Assembly: GCA_910574255.1 (NCBI GenBank)
Contig: CAJTAK010000002.1
Coordinates: 248,001 to 312,000 of the forward strand
DNA: 64,000 bases
DNA from: Clostridia bacterium
GTDB taxonomy: Bacteria > Bacillota > Clostridia > Lachnospirales > Lachnospiraceae
Reading direction: 5' to 3'
The position numbers and the translations under genes are program-made. This document shows, piece after piece, positions 19,475 to 28,926 of the stretch (the first letter of the stretch is position 1; every line of letters starts with the position of its first letter). The notes below the pieces were generated by a model. It saw only the letters and a list, made by a program, of their open reading frames with translations, did no database searches and was not told the origin of the DNA.

Positions 19475-19501
19475 GTAACGCACTCCCTTGCAAACTTGAA
19501 G

Positions 19502-20392
19502 TTATGATTGTTTCTCTTCAAACCGCCTTAGACGCTTCTCCCAATCCTCTTTTTTCATAAACATAGGTCGTTCAGGCGACACAAGAATTGGTTTCAGCAA
19601 CCAATACAGTTTTTGATACCTGGTTTCTATCTGCTCCAATGTCGGCTCAAGCATTTTCCCGGATTTACGATCAAGTATGTCAAGAAACAGATTGGCATTT
19701 ACTAATTTTCCATGTAACTCATTGGGGATTTCGGATTCTATTTTTTGCGTTAATTCCGGCCATAGGATTTGTATAAAATTCGGGCATGGAACACCAAAAC
19801 GTGTACTTAAGCAAAGTTCTCTCCATTCTGTATATTCGCTGTTTACATAATTTAACTGTTTCAAGGCTCTCACACCGTACCCTGCACTCTTAGGACAGAG
19901 ATCATTGAACGCCATCTCATATCCCGCGCTGGCGTAATGGATCGTCAGCTTGCTGTTTACATACTCCATAAATTGATAGATAGTTGACCATTCTATATCA
20001 GGCGGGCACTGAAAATAGAGATAACTGTACACAAAATAATCTATGGACGGAGCCTTATAATTACTCGGCTTCACGCAGGCGTAAACTGTCTGCAAATTTT
20101 GTGAAGTACAGTTGTCTAATATCAAAATGTTTGAGCTGTCAAAACTCTTGTTGTCAAATTCCCGATGAAAAATCTTTTTCCATCCGCCACGAATATTTCT
20201 CCGATTGACATAAGCACTGTTTTCTCCATTGTATTTCTTTGTAAATTGCGCCTGCGTCAGGGAAAGAAACTGCTCTATTATCTCCTCCAATATGGAAATG
20301 ATTTTTTCATCAATCCAATCGTTAAAATAAAAAACGACACCTTTTCTGAGACCCATCTTTTCTGTTTCTTCAAAACCAAAAATATTACCCAT
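19502..20392 (-). CDS. DUF3396-like (type VI immunity family-like) protein
   Basis: A 296-residue protein. The central region, LTIHYASAGYEMAFNDLCP, a GVPCPNFIQILWPEL stretch and a long C-terminal helical tail, resembles DUF3396 proteins, some of which neutralise type VI effectors. Finding it in a Firmicute array implies that the family is not tied to type VI secretion. The assignment rests on pattern memory and needs a profile search. Confidence 0.6.
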   Translation of the reverse strand: MGNIFGFEETEKMGLRKGVVFYFNDWIDEKIISILEEIIEQFLSLTQAQFTKKYNGENSAYVNRRNIRGGWKKIFHREFDNKSFDSSNILILDNCTSQNLQTVYACVKPSNYKAPSIDYFVYSYLYFQCPPDIEWSTIYQFMEYVNSKLTIHYASAGYEMAFNDLCPKSAGYGVRALKQLNYVNSEYTEWRELCLSTRFGVPCPNFIQILWPELTQKIESEIPNELHGKLVNANLFLDILDRKSGKMLEPTLEQIETRYQKLYWLLKPILVSPERPMFMKKEDWEKRLRRFEEKQS

Positions 20393-20444
20393 GTTTATTT
20401 ACCGCCTCCAGTCACGATTTTTCCAGTTCTAAAAATAGGATTTG

Positions 20445-20780
20445 TTAATCTTGATTCATAACCATAATATGTTCAACAACACCATTGCTGTCATAATAAA
20501 CAATGAGGTAATATGTGTTATTGGTTTCCCAAATGTCGCCCCACATTCCCGACAGGCAGCTGTCTGGTTCTCCCCACACTTCCATTAACTGCGTGTTCTT
20601 GTAACCTTGCAATTGTCCCGTTGCATAATCTGCACCTTTGTTTTGGTAATAAGAAACCATCAATTCCTTTGACGGAATGTTATCATTGCTTTTTCGGTTG
20701 TAATATCCGTAGAGCCAGGCAGATGCACATAATGCAGCAACCAGGATTATTACAAAAACAAATAATACCTTCTTTTTCAT
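20445..20780 (-). CDS. small membrane-anchored protein
   Basis: A 111-residue protein starting at 20780 (ATGGAG nine bases before). Residues 3-24 form one hydrophobic segment (signal anchor) with no clear lipobox, so the remaining 85 residues should lie outside the cell. The external part has a tyrosine-rich strand pattern ending in VVEHIMVMNQD, like SmpA/OmlA-type small beta folds. Probably protects at the membrane face, by inference. Confidence 0.6.
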   Translation of the reverse strand: MKKKVLFVFVIILVAALCASAWLYGYYNRKSNDNIPSKELMVSYYQNKGADYATGQLQGYKNTQLMEVWGEPDSCLSGMWGDIWETNNTYYLIVYYDSNGVVEHIMVMNQD

Positions 20781-20825
20781 ACAATCAAACTCCATGTAAA
20801 TTGAAAGTTATCTTACCAAAACTAT

Positions 20826-21203
20826 TTACAATGTATGCAGATCATCAAGTGAAACAATATATCCGTCTCCTTTTTTCAAAAATTCAACCTGAAGTGTTAA
20901 ATCGTTCATCTCGCCATCTGTTGTTAAATCATAATCCATACAGTATCCGCTTCCGTCACGAAGAGCAACTAAATATATTTCTTGATTTTGGCTTTTTACC
21001 TGTTTCGGGTCATCAATTTTCAGCACAGGCCGGGTTTCATCCAAATATTGAAGCGCTGAGATTAAATCTTCTTCTGTCAATATTCTACAGTTGTCAAACA
21101 CAGCTAAAAAATCACGGTACTTTTCCTGAGCCAATATTCCTAAAGCCTTTTCTACAAAATCAATAAAACATTCCTGTTCTTTTCCCTTTTCTGCATATAT
21201 CAT
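20826..21203 (-). CDS. small immunity-like protein
   Basis: A 125-residue protein from the ATG at 21203 (AGAGG nine bases upstream). An N-terminal helical half containing LGILAQEKYRDFLAVFD is followed by strands with YCMDYDLTTDGEMNDLT, a pattern of small soluble immunity proteins. The family name is uncertain. Confidence 0.55.
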   Translation of the reverse strand: MIYAEKGKEQECFIDFVEKALGILAQEKYRDFLAVFDNCRILTEEDLISALQYLDETRPVLKIDDPKQVKSQNQEIYLVALRDGSGYCMDYDLTTDGEMNDLTLQVEFLKKGDGYIVSLDDLHTL

Positions 21204-21241
21204 AAAATAGGTCCTCTTGTATCTTAGATTTCTCTTCCTGA

Positions 21242-21832
21242 TCAATTTTTCCTTGCATTTTGTAAATCATCATCCATTTCAAAAAACTTATACCTGCACT
21301 CCGGGCAGACTGACGGAATAATCAGTGGACAAAATTTCAGCTTCACATATTTGATATGCCGCCCCTCTATGTTTCGTAAACATTCCTTTTCTTTCATATT
21401 ATTCCTTCGTATCGGAACATAATAGGGAAATGGATGCCCGCAGCAAGGACACCGCCAAAAAAGTTTCGGGGTAAATCCAAACGGAACAGCCGCAAAAAAA
21501 ATCAGAAGTGATATGACAGCCACCACAATGAAAAACGCCAAAAACGGTCTGTTCTCTATCACGGCGCTCATTCTCATGTTCCTGCCCCAAATAACCACAG
21601 GAATGAACAGCACCATACTGCAAACACAACAAGCGGCAAAGCATCCCCATTGTATCAGAAATACTGCTTTCGCAAAGGCACAGCATCGCCGGAAACGGGG
21701 CGGCATCTGCGGAAAAACATATGGGAATGGTTTTGATGTATTCTCCTGCTGTAATCGCCAGTTCGCAATATCATCCGTGGGTTTTCTTATCATCCTGTCC
21801 TCCGGAGGTTCCTTAAATTTTATATATTGCAT
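21242..21832 (-). CDS. membrane protein with zinc-ribbon-like cysteines
   Basis: A 196-residue protein. It has a proline-rich cytoplasmic start, two membrane segments at about 50-82 and 95-120, and a C-terminal part with CPCCGHPFP and CPECRYKF pairs that could bind one zinc. Its ATG overlaps the stop of the upstream gene (TAATG). Similar membrane plus zinc-ribbon proteins appear in toxin-immunity loci, but a role is not established. Confidence 0.6.
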   Translation of the reverse strand: MQYIKFKEPPEDRMIRKPTDDIANWRLQQENTSKPFPYVFPQMPPRFRRCCAFAKAVFLIQWGCFAACCVCSMVLFIPVVIWGRNMRMSAVIENRPFLAFFIVVAVISLLIFFAAVPFGFTPKLFWRCPCCGHPFPYYVPIRRNNMKEKECLRNIEGRHIKYVKLKFCPLIIPSVCPECRYKFFEMDDDLQNARKN

Positions 21833-22332
21833 TAGAGCTGTTCTGCCCAGTCAATGCCTGGATAAAGTTTTCCTGTCCGTATGAAATATTCAACCGCCTT
21901 TACGCCAACTTCCATATTGGTAAGCGCAAGGTATTTTTCAATAGGCGACTGACCGCCGCTTTGCACATGGGCAAATTCCTCTACACCGGCATACTCCGGA
22001 TTATAGGAATAATAATTCTTTTCCTCTTTGGTTCCGCCATGCGAGCTAAAGCTGATTGCCAGCCATTCCCCATCACAGTTTACTTCAAACATCTCAACTT
22101 CCCCATAGGGATCTAAGTACAAATATATATTAAGCCCCTGCGGTATTTCTTCCAGAATTTTGGAAATTACTTCTTCTGTAATTTCATCAGCCTCATACGA
22201 AGAATACGGCGGATCATAATAGTCAATATGTTTTATCTGGATTGCTTTGGCATCAAAATCAGGGATATTCTCCTGCTTAGGTATAATTTTAACTTCCATA
22301 CCGCATAGCGTTTTGATTATTTTAGGTTCCAT
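21832..22332 (-). CDS. Imm1-like immunity protein
   Basis: A 166-residue soluble protein. The end of the chain (VGVKAVEYFIRTGKLYPGIDW) and the preceding beta sheet (YLDPYGEVEMFEVNCDGEW) fit the Imm1 family, in which a helix and a G-x-x-P-x-x-W motif close the fold. The start has GGAGGCAATCTT upstream. Moderate confidence in the family. Confidence 0.6.
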   Translation of the reverse strand: MEPKIIKTLCGMEVKIIPKQENIPDFDAKAIQIKHIDYYDPPYSSYEADEITEEVISKILEEIPQGLNIYLYLDPYGEVEMFEVNCDGEWLAISFSSHGGTKEEKNYYSYNPEYAGVEEFAHVQSGGQSPIEKYLALTNMEVGVKAVEYFIRTGKLYPGIDWAEQL

Positions 22333-22386
22333 AAGATTGCCTCCTTTATTGGTTCACTTTATTTTTTTCAAAAGGTAACTACTTCT

Positions 22387-22938
22387 TCATAAATAAATTT
22401 CAAAATTTTCGCTGCTCCATAAGGAAAGCATCTTATCAGCAAGTGTTTTGTCCAGCTTCAAAACAGTATACTCACAATCACAGTAAACAAAATCTTCCAA
22501 AACGACTAACCTTATCCCATGTGTATCTAATTCCTGATTTATTTCAGTCATGGATTTTTTGAAATTGTCATAATCGCTGCAATCCGTATATATCTTTTCT
22601 TTGCAGACAATCTCTGAAATTTCCGGATATTCCATTCTCTGTGTATGGAAAAACTCTGTTAAAGTATGTGTCAGGTCATCCTCATAGCCGCCGATCTGGA
22701 TACCATAACCGTGAGCGCAGAGAAAAGCAGCGCAATAACATTCTTTATCAAGACTGTTTTCTTTTGAAAAGCCCAGAAACTCCTCAAGTGTTTCAAGAAA
22801 TAAAATGCTTTTAATAATATTCTGATTGCTTTCATAAAACGCAGAATAATTTGACTTCTCTAACAGTTCCATTGAAGTTTGCAGCTCCTTCTTTTCATCA
22901 GGAGATAAGAGCAGGTCAGCTAAATCCAGGATATTCAT
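22387..22938 (-). CDS. immunity-like protein (DUF6630-like)
   Basis: A 183-residue protein from the ATG at 22938 (AGGAGTG upstream). A helical N-terminal part is followed by a segment YGIQIGGYEDDLTHTL and two C-terminal strands. It reminds me of DUF6630-type proteins, but the match is uncertain. Soluble, no motif for enzymatic activity. Confidence 0.5.
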   Translation of the reverse strand: MNILDLADLLLSPDEKKELQTSMELLEKSNYSAFYESNQNIIKSILFLETLEEFLGFSKENSLDKECYCAAFLCAHGYGIQIGGYEDDLTHTLTEFFHTQRMEYPEISEIVCKEKIYTDCSDYDNFKKSMTEINQELDTHGIRLVVLEDFVYCDCEYTVLKLDKTLADKMLSLWSSENFEIYL

Positions 22939-23010
22939 AGTTTTCACTCCTACAAAATCATTTTCTAATATCATTCGTTGCTTTTTTATAATTCATTTTT
23001 CCGTTGATAT

Positions 23011-23880
23011 TTATTTCCATATCTCTTTATGTTTCAGTATAGCAGGATAATTTGCTTCCTGGCTGTCATGGAAAAGGTACAGCAGAGTTTTTATGGCAAA
23101 GGATCGGGCATAATCTATATCTATGCCTTTTACAACCTTCTTTGACAGCATCATCTCACTTAGTTCGTCTACCCAATGATTGATCTTAGGTGGAAACTTG
23201 CCATAGCAAAAATCATTGAAGCCTGAAAGTGAAGCACTATACCCCAGGGAATTCTTTCGGTTTTTCATATCCGACTTCTCATACTCACCTGCAAGACGGT
23301 CAACTGTCCGATACAGTTCAAAAATTTCCGGCTCCGTCAATTCGGATAAATGTTCATCCAAATAAGCCCTGGTTATTTTGGCATCACGGTAGTCCTTGTC
23401 CAGCCACGTCTGCTGTTTTTCATAGGAGAGGTTTATCTCCGGCAAATGTTCGACATACCATGCCCCTAATTCAACAAGACCCTTTTGCAGACTGTCCTTG
23501 TCATTCTCCGTATCAAACCATGGGGAACAGACCGTATATTTTTCGGGGATACTGGAAAGCCTGCCATAACCGGAATAGTTCGACACCCCGTAAGCACACA
23601 TGGCTGCACTCCAATCGTATTTGAGATAACTAACATAGACACTGTTGAGCCGCAGATGGATCTGTTCATTCCAGAATCCACGCTCAATGCGCAGATGCCG
23701 GAAACTGCCTGTCTCACTTCTCTGTGCAAATGGGTAATACGGGCCGCTGCTCCCGTCTCCCAGGATGAAGTAGCAGGCTTTGTCAAATTCTTTCGGGGGA
23801 AAGATAGACTGAAAACCAGTAAAGTGTTTTTCGCCAAATTCGATAATCTCTTTTTTGCAAATGATACAACGTTTCATCAT
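23011..23880 (-). CDS. uncharacterised protein with N-terminal CxxC
   Basis: A 289-residue soluble protein. CIICKK at residues 5-10 is a single CxxC that could be half of a metal site. The middle has a beta-rich part (YFILGDGSSGPYYPFAQRSE) reminiscent of SUKH-type strands, and the C-terminal third is helical. Two adjacent ATGs (23880, 23877) follow GGAGGTGC. Family not recognised. Confidence 0.5.
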   Translation of the reverse strand: MMKRCIICKKEIIEFGEKHFTGFQSIFPPKEFDKACYFILGDGSSGPYYPFAQRSETGSFRHLRIERGFWNEQIHLRLNSVYVSYLKYDWSAAMCAYGVSNYSGYGRLSSIPEKYTVCSPWFDTENDKDSLQKGLVELGAWYVEHLPEINLSYEKQQTWLDKDYRDAKITRAYLDEHLSELTEPEIFELYRTVDRLAGEYEKSDMKNRKNSLGYSASLSGFNDFCYGKFPPKINHWVDELSEMMLSKKVVKGIDIDYARSFAIKTLLYLFHDSQEANYPAILKHKEIWK

Positions 23881-23961
23881 GCACCTCCATTTTTTATATA
23901 TACCAGATCATTTCATGCTGCCTCTATTTAAAAATCATACATCTTTTGCCCTGCTTTTCTG

Positions 23962-24453
23962 CTAAAATGCTATATCTTTGTAACCAATCTCGGCAATTTC
24001 TTCATCCAGCAGGCAGACGCCAATTCCATTATCATCAAGATCCTCGCCTCCCCAAGTCCTTGAAAAAAGCAAATACAGGCATCGGTTATCTTCCTGCATA
24101 AAATCGCTGGCAATAACGATTGTTTCCAATGTTACTGCATGCAAAAGCGCTTTCTTTGTATCAATTTCAGGCCACCATTCTGCGGCTTCGGCTTCATCGT
24201 CTGGCCCGTAGCTGAATCGTTCTTCCTCATTATAGTAGTTGATCAAAGCTTCTATTAAATCCTCCTGCAATACCGGCCATTTTTTCAGAAAACATTCATA
24301 TGTTTTTTTCTGTTCCTGAGATATTTTCTTTTCTCTGTCATCCTGTATCAATACGTCTACCGTATACCGGTTCCCACCAAACTCCAGCGTCTGCTTCCCC
24401 CACCAGCCATAATCATCCTCATATCTTAATTCGCCGAACATCTGATCAATCAT
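23962..24453 (-). CDS. DUF2004/DUF6985-like immunity-type protein
   Basis: A 163-residue protein with an N-terminal YGWWGKQTLEFGG strand pair, an EQKKTYECFLKKW helix, and a C-terminal strand CLYLLFSRTWGGEDLDD. This order matches a group of small proteins (DUF2004/DUF6985-like) frequent in polyimmunity loci. The family name is tentative. Confidence 0.55.
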   Translation of the reverse strand: MIDQMFGELRYEDDYGWWGKQTLEFGGNRYTVDVLIQDDREKKISQEQKKTYECFLKKWPVLQEDLIEALINYYNEEERFSYGPDDEAEAAEWWPEIDTKKALLHAVTLETIVIASDFMQEDNRCLYLLFSRTWGGEDLDDNGIGVCLLDEEIAEIGYKDIAF

Positions 24454-24576
24454 AACTTTTACCTACCTTCATCTTTTCTAATCCTAAATTGTTGTATCAG
24501 CTTAATTCTTGTATAACACTCCACAATCCAATTTTTCTCTTTATTCAGCTGTCAGTTAGGCCAAACATGTAAAATC

Positions 24577-24828
24577 TCAATATTTTAAGAGATAAAACCC
24601 CCAAACACAATTGCTGAACTCTCCGGCGACAAATTCCTGCTCCTGCCCGTTAATGACAACTGTATAGACAGAAAATTTATATTCCCGGTCATGTAATGGA
24701 TGGCGGACTTTCACAGACTTATGAGTGTCTTTCCATTCGTAATCAAATATATTGACACCAAATAAAATGACATTTTTATCGCTGCCAGTTATTTCATGCT
24801 GCCATGTTTTGCTTTTTAACATCTTCAT
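24577..24828 (-). CDS. small hypothetical protein
   Basis: An 83-residue strand-rich protein, possibly complete: the start has GGAGGATG nearby and the coding frame is clean. No family is recognised. It lies about 120 bases below the previous gene and 30 above the next, both in the same direction. Confidence 0.5.
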   Translation of the reverse strand: MKMLKSKTWQHEITGSDKNVILFGVNIFDYEWKDTHKSVKVRHPLHDREYKFSVYTVVINGQEQEFVAGEFSNCVWGFYLLKY

Positions 24829-24860
24829 AGCGCATCCTCCATATATATTGATTGGTCTGC

Positions 24861-25640
24861 TTAATTGATTATCCCATCTACAAAGCCACGGTAGCCGCTT
24901 GCTTTGTTTCGCAAGCAGTAGTGCTCACATAGATATGTTTCCTGCCGTCCATCACAATCTTTCCCTTCAAGAAAAGAGAAGAAGTCGTCTTTACTGTTCA
25001 CCTTTAAGCAATCATCTTTGTGACGGCAAAAACAGAGCATAAGGCCATAATCATCACTGCCATAGGGCGAATAATCAGAATATTGACAGGTAAAACAGCA
25101 CTTTATGTAATAATCACTTCTAATCTGCCTACAAATATCTCCTAATGCAGCTTCAAACCACAAAGTTTTTTCTGTGCTTTTATAACGTATCCCATCTACT
25201 GAAAGCGAAAATTCCCGCACAATTACATCATCGCGATATACTCTTGTATCATCACACATTCTAATGCTATGTGGTTTTGACATATCTGGTTTGGTAAATT
25301 TGAATGAGAGAAAAAGGACTCCAACAATGAGTTGCCCATCCTTTTTCCTGAAAACATTTATTGGTATCTCAATTTCCAATTCATATCCCTGCAAATCATA
25401 CAGGTATGGAGAAGTAAATTTTGAATTATGGCCTCCCCATTTCAGCAGGGAAAATTTTTTGCCTGCTTCTTCACATTGCGTTTTGTCCTTGAGATGGAAG
25501 TCATTAAGGCTTGTGCCACAAAAAGTTATACTGTCCAAAGTAAACGAAAGCGGTTCCGTGTTATAATCTTCCTCCGTATTTATAATTTCTATGGCTGTAT
25601 CATGTAGCGTATCTCTATAATGAGCTTTCCAATACTGCAT
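24861..25640 (-). CDS. immunity-like protein (DUF6304-like)
   Basis: A 259-residue protein. The first 150 residues are beta-rich. The C-terminal part has a cysteine-rich segment (CCFTCQYSDYSPYG, then LCFCRHKDDC, then CEHYC) that could coordinate metal. This recalls DUF6304-like proteins, though I cannot confirm it. AGAGGGAGATAGG before the ATG supports the start. Confidence 0.5.
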   Translation of the reverse strand: MQYWKAHYRDTLHDTAIEIINTEEDYNTEPLSFTLDSITFCGTSLNDFHLKDKTQCEEAGKKFSLLKWGGHNSKFTSPYLYDLQGYELEIEIPINVFRKKDGQLIVGVLFLSFKFTKPDMSKPHSIRMCDDTRVYRDDVIVREFSLSVDGIRYKSTEKTLWFEAALGDICRQIRSDYYIKCCFTCQYSDYSPYGSDDYGLMLCFCRHKDDCLKVNSKDDFFSFLEGKDCDGRQETYLCEHYCLRNKASGYRGFVDGIIN

Positions 25641-25724
25641 TCAACCTATCTCCCTCTATTATCAAAGTTTTTATCCTATATATTTGCAAATGCAATTATG
25701 GATACTTACCACCAATCAAAAAGG

Positions 25725-25791
25725 GCAAAACAAAATTGTACGTCATACCTTGTGCCACCTCGTCTGTGCTTTTAGCTCACTCGCCCAAGTG
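25725..25791. repeat. intergenic repeat (family B), copy 1
   Basis: This stretch contains AACAAAATTGTACGTCATA and, after an 18-base insert, GTCTGTGCTTTTAGCTCACT followed by CGCC. The same blocks occur without the insert at 30982-31024, and shorter parts occur at 27387-27408 and 30033-30059. All copies lie at gene borders of the array. Confidence 0.6.
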
Positions 25792-25819
25792 GGAGAATCC
25801 ATGTTCCGCTCCTACAACT

Positions 25820-26614
25820 CTATTTAGGTGCGCCCATGCTTAAAAATGTTTCAATTTCCTGTTTCAAACCTTCCACGGAATAGCGGCTGGCATCAAAGCC
25901 ATCCAGGATATCGAGTTCCTCATGGAAAATATAAACTTTATTTGCCTTCGCCTGCAGGAGCAGATTACATTCTAACTGATCTACGCTGTTCAGAAAATCA
26001 TAAAGATATTCTGCATAAGTTTCCATATCTAAATCATCCGTAAAGCGCAGAACTAATTTTACATATGCGCCGCTTTCCGAAAGAAACTGCTTCAGCTTGT
26101 CCTCGGCTGTCCATAGTTTTTCCGTTTCCGGCATTTCCAAAGAAATACGCTGGTCAATTACATAGTCCTTAGTTCCACATAATGTTAAAATCGGAGCCAC
26201 AGCATCCTCTTCAAAATAATAGATCGCATAATCATCTCGGACATCCTGATAGTCTGTTTGTGAAACAACTGCTGTTGCGATTTGTTCCGGGGCATCTACC
26301 GGGGAAACTTCGCAGAAATAAGTTGCCCCGTGGAATGGTCCGTAGTTTTTCAGCTCTTCCCTCCCTGCAACAGAAAATTCTATCCCATATTTCTCCTGCA
26401 TCTGTGTCAGCAGGTACTCCCGTGCTGATTCCAGTTCATTTTCAAATGGGCCGTCTTGATACTCTGCATTTTGCAGATCATCAATCGCCTGCATGATGTC
26501 ATCTCCGTATTCGTCACTAAAATTGCCCAGCGCATCACTGGCCTTATCCATCATCCCACATCCTGTCAGCATAAGCAACAGTAAGGAAAGCATAAATAGT
26601 TTTTTCTGTTTCAC
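25820..26614 (-). CDS. lipoprotein of the immunity array
   Basis: About 264 residues from a GTG at 26614, preceded by GGAGAGG; an ATG at 26650 is less likely. A lysine-containing start and hydrophobic stretch end in the lipobox LTGC, so the mature protein should be lipid-anchored outside the membrane. The external part is acidic and mixed alpha/beta with no known domain. Lipoprotein immunity factors usually guard against toxins acting at the cell surface; this is inferred. Confidence 0.7.
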   Translation of the reverse strand: MKQKKLFMLSLLLLMLTGCGMMDKASDALGNFSDEYGDDIMQAIDDLQNAEYQDGPFENELESAREYLLTQMQEKYGIEFSVAGREELKNYGPFHGATYFCEVSPVDAPEQIATAVVSQTDYQDVRDDYAIYYFEEDAVAPILTLCGTKDYVIDQRISLEMPETEKLWTAEDKLKQFLSESGAYVKLVLRFTDDLDMETYAEYLYDFLNSVDQLECNLLLQAKANKVYIFHEELDILDGFDASRYSVEGLKQEIETFLSMGAPK

Positions 26615-26761
26615 CACACCTGCAAACCTCTCCTTTTTTGCAAATATCAAAATACATGCTCCAGCATCCCAGCCAACATTTATATGCAGTTGACTTTGGT
26701 GTCTAGGGAACGTATAGGATTGTGAGCCTTACTTTCTACCCAATAAACGGAAACTGCTATT

Positions 26762-27334
26762 TTAAATTAGTTGTTTCGGTTTTCGTCCATGGATAAACAA
26801 CATATTCAAATAGTTTTCTATACAATCACCTGATAAGAAAATACTGTCATCAAATAGGGTGTAAATGTTTCCACTTTCAGCGGCACAGGTTATTCCATCC
26901 GGTTCAACAGTGCCTATGGGAAACAGTTTTTCACCGACCACCCGTTCTGCCGTTTTTAAATCCATTACGATTTCAAAGTCTAAAAAAGCAGTCCACGCAT
27001 CAAAGGTAAACGTTGCTCCATTATAGGTATTAATAGATTTCTTTTCGCTTAAATTATTCAACCGCTCCAAGGCACGCAAATACCCTTTCTCTAAACGGTT
27101 GACATCACCACCACATTTCTCCCAAAAATATTGTCCGGTTTTCGGTGAGAACTCCCTAAATTTTATGCCGCCGAACAGGTGTAAAATTTTCCTTGCATAC
27201 TCAAAACATTGCATATCACTTTTTCGTTCTATTTTCTCTATCCAGTTATCTGCTAAAAGAAAATCCCTTTTTTCTGCCCAGCCATTATCGACCAAAACTA
27301 AATACACATATTCGTCTATTAAGGAGATATTCAT
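26762..27334 (-). CDS. SUKH-3 family immunity protein
   Basis: A 190-residue protein from the ATG at 27334 (ATGGAGG ten bases upstream; the frame is open further up into repeat B sequence). Features of SUKH-3: an N-terminal NGWAEKRDF segment, AR-I-LHLFGGIKF, a conserved strand EKLFPIG-V-DGITCAAESGNIYTL, and a terminal region with a helix and GRKP. SUKH-3 proteins act as intracellular antidotes to nuclease-type toxins. Confidence 0.75.
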   Translation of the reverse strand: MNISLIDEYVYLVLVDNGWAEKRDFLLADNWIEKIERKSDMQCFEYARKILHLFGGIKFREFSPKTGQYFWEKCGGDVNRLEKGYLRALERLNNLSEKKSINTYNGATFTFDAWTAFLDFEIVMDLKTAERVVGEKLFPIGTVEPDGITCAAESGNIYTLFDDSIFLSGDCIENYLNMLFIHGRKPKQLI

Positions 27335-27386
27335 ATAACCCAGACCTCCATATTCCCTTTTGTCGTTCTGTTTGTTTATAATGCCG

Positions 27387-27408
27387 AACAATCCCAAACA
27401 AACCTGTC
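27387..27408. repeat. intergenic repeat (family B), short copy
   Basis: AACAATCCCAAACAAACCTG followed by TC is shared with 30973-30993 (one mismatch region) and with 30033-30050. It spans the junction between the SUKH-3 gene and the preceding lipoprotein gene. Confidence 0.5.
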
Positions 27409-28210
27409 ACTGAAAAGCATTTTCGGCAAGTGGGATTTCATAAGCCTTTTTCTCCAGGTACTCCCAATCGCCATTCCCGACCGATTCATAAGATGTCCAT
27501 GCCACTTTAAGCTGATTTTCAGATATATAAAATTTGATACGTGTTAAAACTCCGTCGCTTGTATCAATATCAGGCTCTGCCACATAATCAAAAGTGTAAA
27601 CCGTGTGTTTCTGCGTCCAGTCCGAAGTATCCCGGTAATAAATCACCGCATTTTCCGCAGGTATCTTTATCAGGCCAAACAGCTTCTCGCTTTCTTCTTT
27701 TCCAGGAAGATAGAAATAGCATCGTGTTCCATTTGATGTGATGTAAAATTCATTTTCTCCTGCCTTGTCCTGAAACAGAATCTCGCCGCCACTCAGATCA
27801 ATCAAGAGCAGATCGCTTTCTTTCAGCCAGCCTTCCACATAGCCATTGTGGTGTGGAGCTGTCCAATGCTCCGCACAAACCCAGGTTTTTCCATCTTCCC
27901 ACACGCTCCCACGCATGGCTTTGCTCCCCATATCGGGATATTCATATAATACAGAACCATTTTCATCCAAAATATGTATATCATAATTATAGGTTTTCTT
28001 GTAGTCATCCGCTTCCTCCCACTGAAGATAACAAGAGCTTCCCTCAATGGGTGATTTTTTATCATAAGCATGAGAATCTCTGCTGTAACCGGACGGATAT
28101 ATGACTTCATATTCTGTTGCGCCTGCTGTTGGATTACAGCTAGTCAATAATAGAGCAACTGTTGCTCCCCCACACAAAGAAACAACATGGCGCATAATCT
28201 TTCCTTTCAT
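27407..28210 (-). CDS. lipoprotein of the immunity array
   Basis: About 267 residues from the ATG at 28210. A hydrophobic signal (VSLCGGATVALLLTSC) ends in the lipobox LTSC. The mature part is beta-rich with repeated aromatic strands and looks like a compact external beta domain. No named family. It overlaps the end of the upstream membrane-protein gene by four bases. Confidence 0.7.
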   Translation of the reverse strand: MKGKIMRHVVSLCGGATVALLLTSCNPTAGATEYEVIYPSGYSRDSHAYDKKSPIEGSSCYLQWEEADDYKKTYNYDIHILDENGSVLYEYPDMGSKAMRGSVWEDGKTWVCAEHWTAPHHNGYVEGWLKESDLLLIDLSGGEILFQDKAGENEFYITSNGTRCYFYLPGKEESEKLFGLIKIPAENAVIYYRDTSDWTQKHTVYTFDYVAEPDIDTSDGVLTRIKFYISENQLKVAWTSYESVGNGDWEYLEKKAYEIPLAENAFQ

Positions 28211-28731
28211 ATCTGCCCCATTCTCCTTTTCATGCTTCCTATCACACACCACACTATCACATATAGCAAAACATAGGCTCCCGCCAGCATAAGGGCAATC
28301 ATGTACTTTTGCCGAAGTCCGTCGCTGTAACTTTCTGCTGTCTGGCCCGGCTCTACGGTAATATAGGAGCCATCAGTGGGGATGGACAGTACCCGCCGCT
28401 CCACAGCAACCCCTGCGTCTACGATCTCCTGGCCCAACTCATGAGTGATGGCTTGTTGGCTCCACTGATAGCCGCTCTCGCTGGTGTCCTGATAATAGAC
28501 CATGTAGACGGTTTTCGTAGGATTCATACGACGGTCACGTCCGCTGGCTCCTGTATTCTGCATCTGGACGGGCAGGACTTGATAAGGCAAAAAGGTATAA
28601 ACGCCTTTGTCCTCGTAGCTGTCAGCAGGGAGAATAGCAGCCAGATGCTTTATGGAAAGATAGCCCACCACCACCGCTAAAATTATCAGCATCACCCCTG
28701 CCACAAAGACGATTGATTTTAGTTTTGTCAT
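28207..28731 (-). CDS. membrane protein with external domain (DUF3592-like layout)
   Basis: A 174-residue protein from the ATG at 28731, which follows GGAGGTGTGT. Membrane segments at the N terminus (about 7-30) and near the C terminus (about 140-160) enclose an external domain of about 100 residues with TVYMVYYQDTSE-like strands. The layout resembles DUF3592-type proteins. Context suggests membrane-side immunity. Confidence 0.6.
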   Translation of the reverse strand: MTKLKSIVFVAGVMLIILAVVVGYLSIKHLAAILPADSYEDKGVYTFLPYQVLPVQMQNTGASGRDRRMNPTKTVYMVYYQDTSESGYQWSQQAITHELGQEIVDAGVAVERRVLSIPTDGSYITVEPGQTAESYSDGLRQKYMIALMLAGAYVLLYVIVWCVIGSMKRRMGQI

Positions 28732-28761
28732 ACACACCTCCGGAAGCTGTCTGCCGCCCAC

Positions 28762-28792
28762 TTCAGGACATTTTGTTCCAAAGCCTAATCTA
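28762..28792. repeat. degenerate hairpin repeat (family A)
   Basis: Contains CTTCAGGACATTTTGTTCC followed by AAAGCC. It is a decayed version of the palindrome at 30945-30965 and is preceded, as at 30443, by a CCGCC block. It lies between the DKNYY gene and the next membrane-protein gene. Confidence 0.5.
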
Positions 28793-28926
28793 TTTTAATT
28801 TTCTTGTACGAATGTTTTATATGATTTCCAAAAAATACATGGAATTTTTTTCTAATTTACGCTTGGCTTTTTATAGCTGGTCTCATCTAATAGCAGGAAC
28901 TACAATCAAGGTTTCCTCAATTCCAT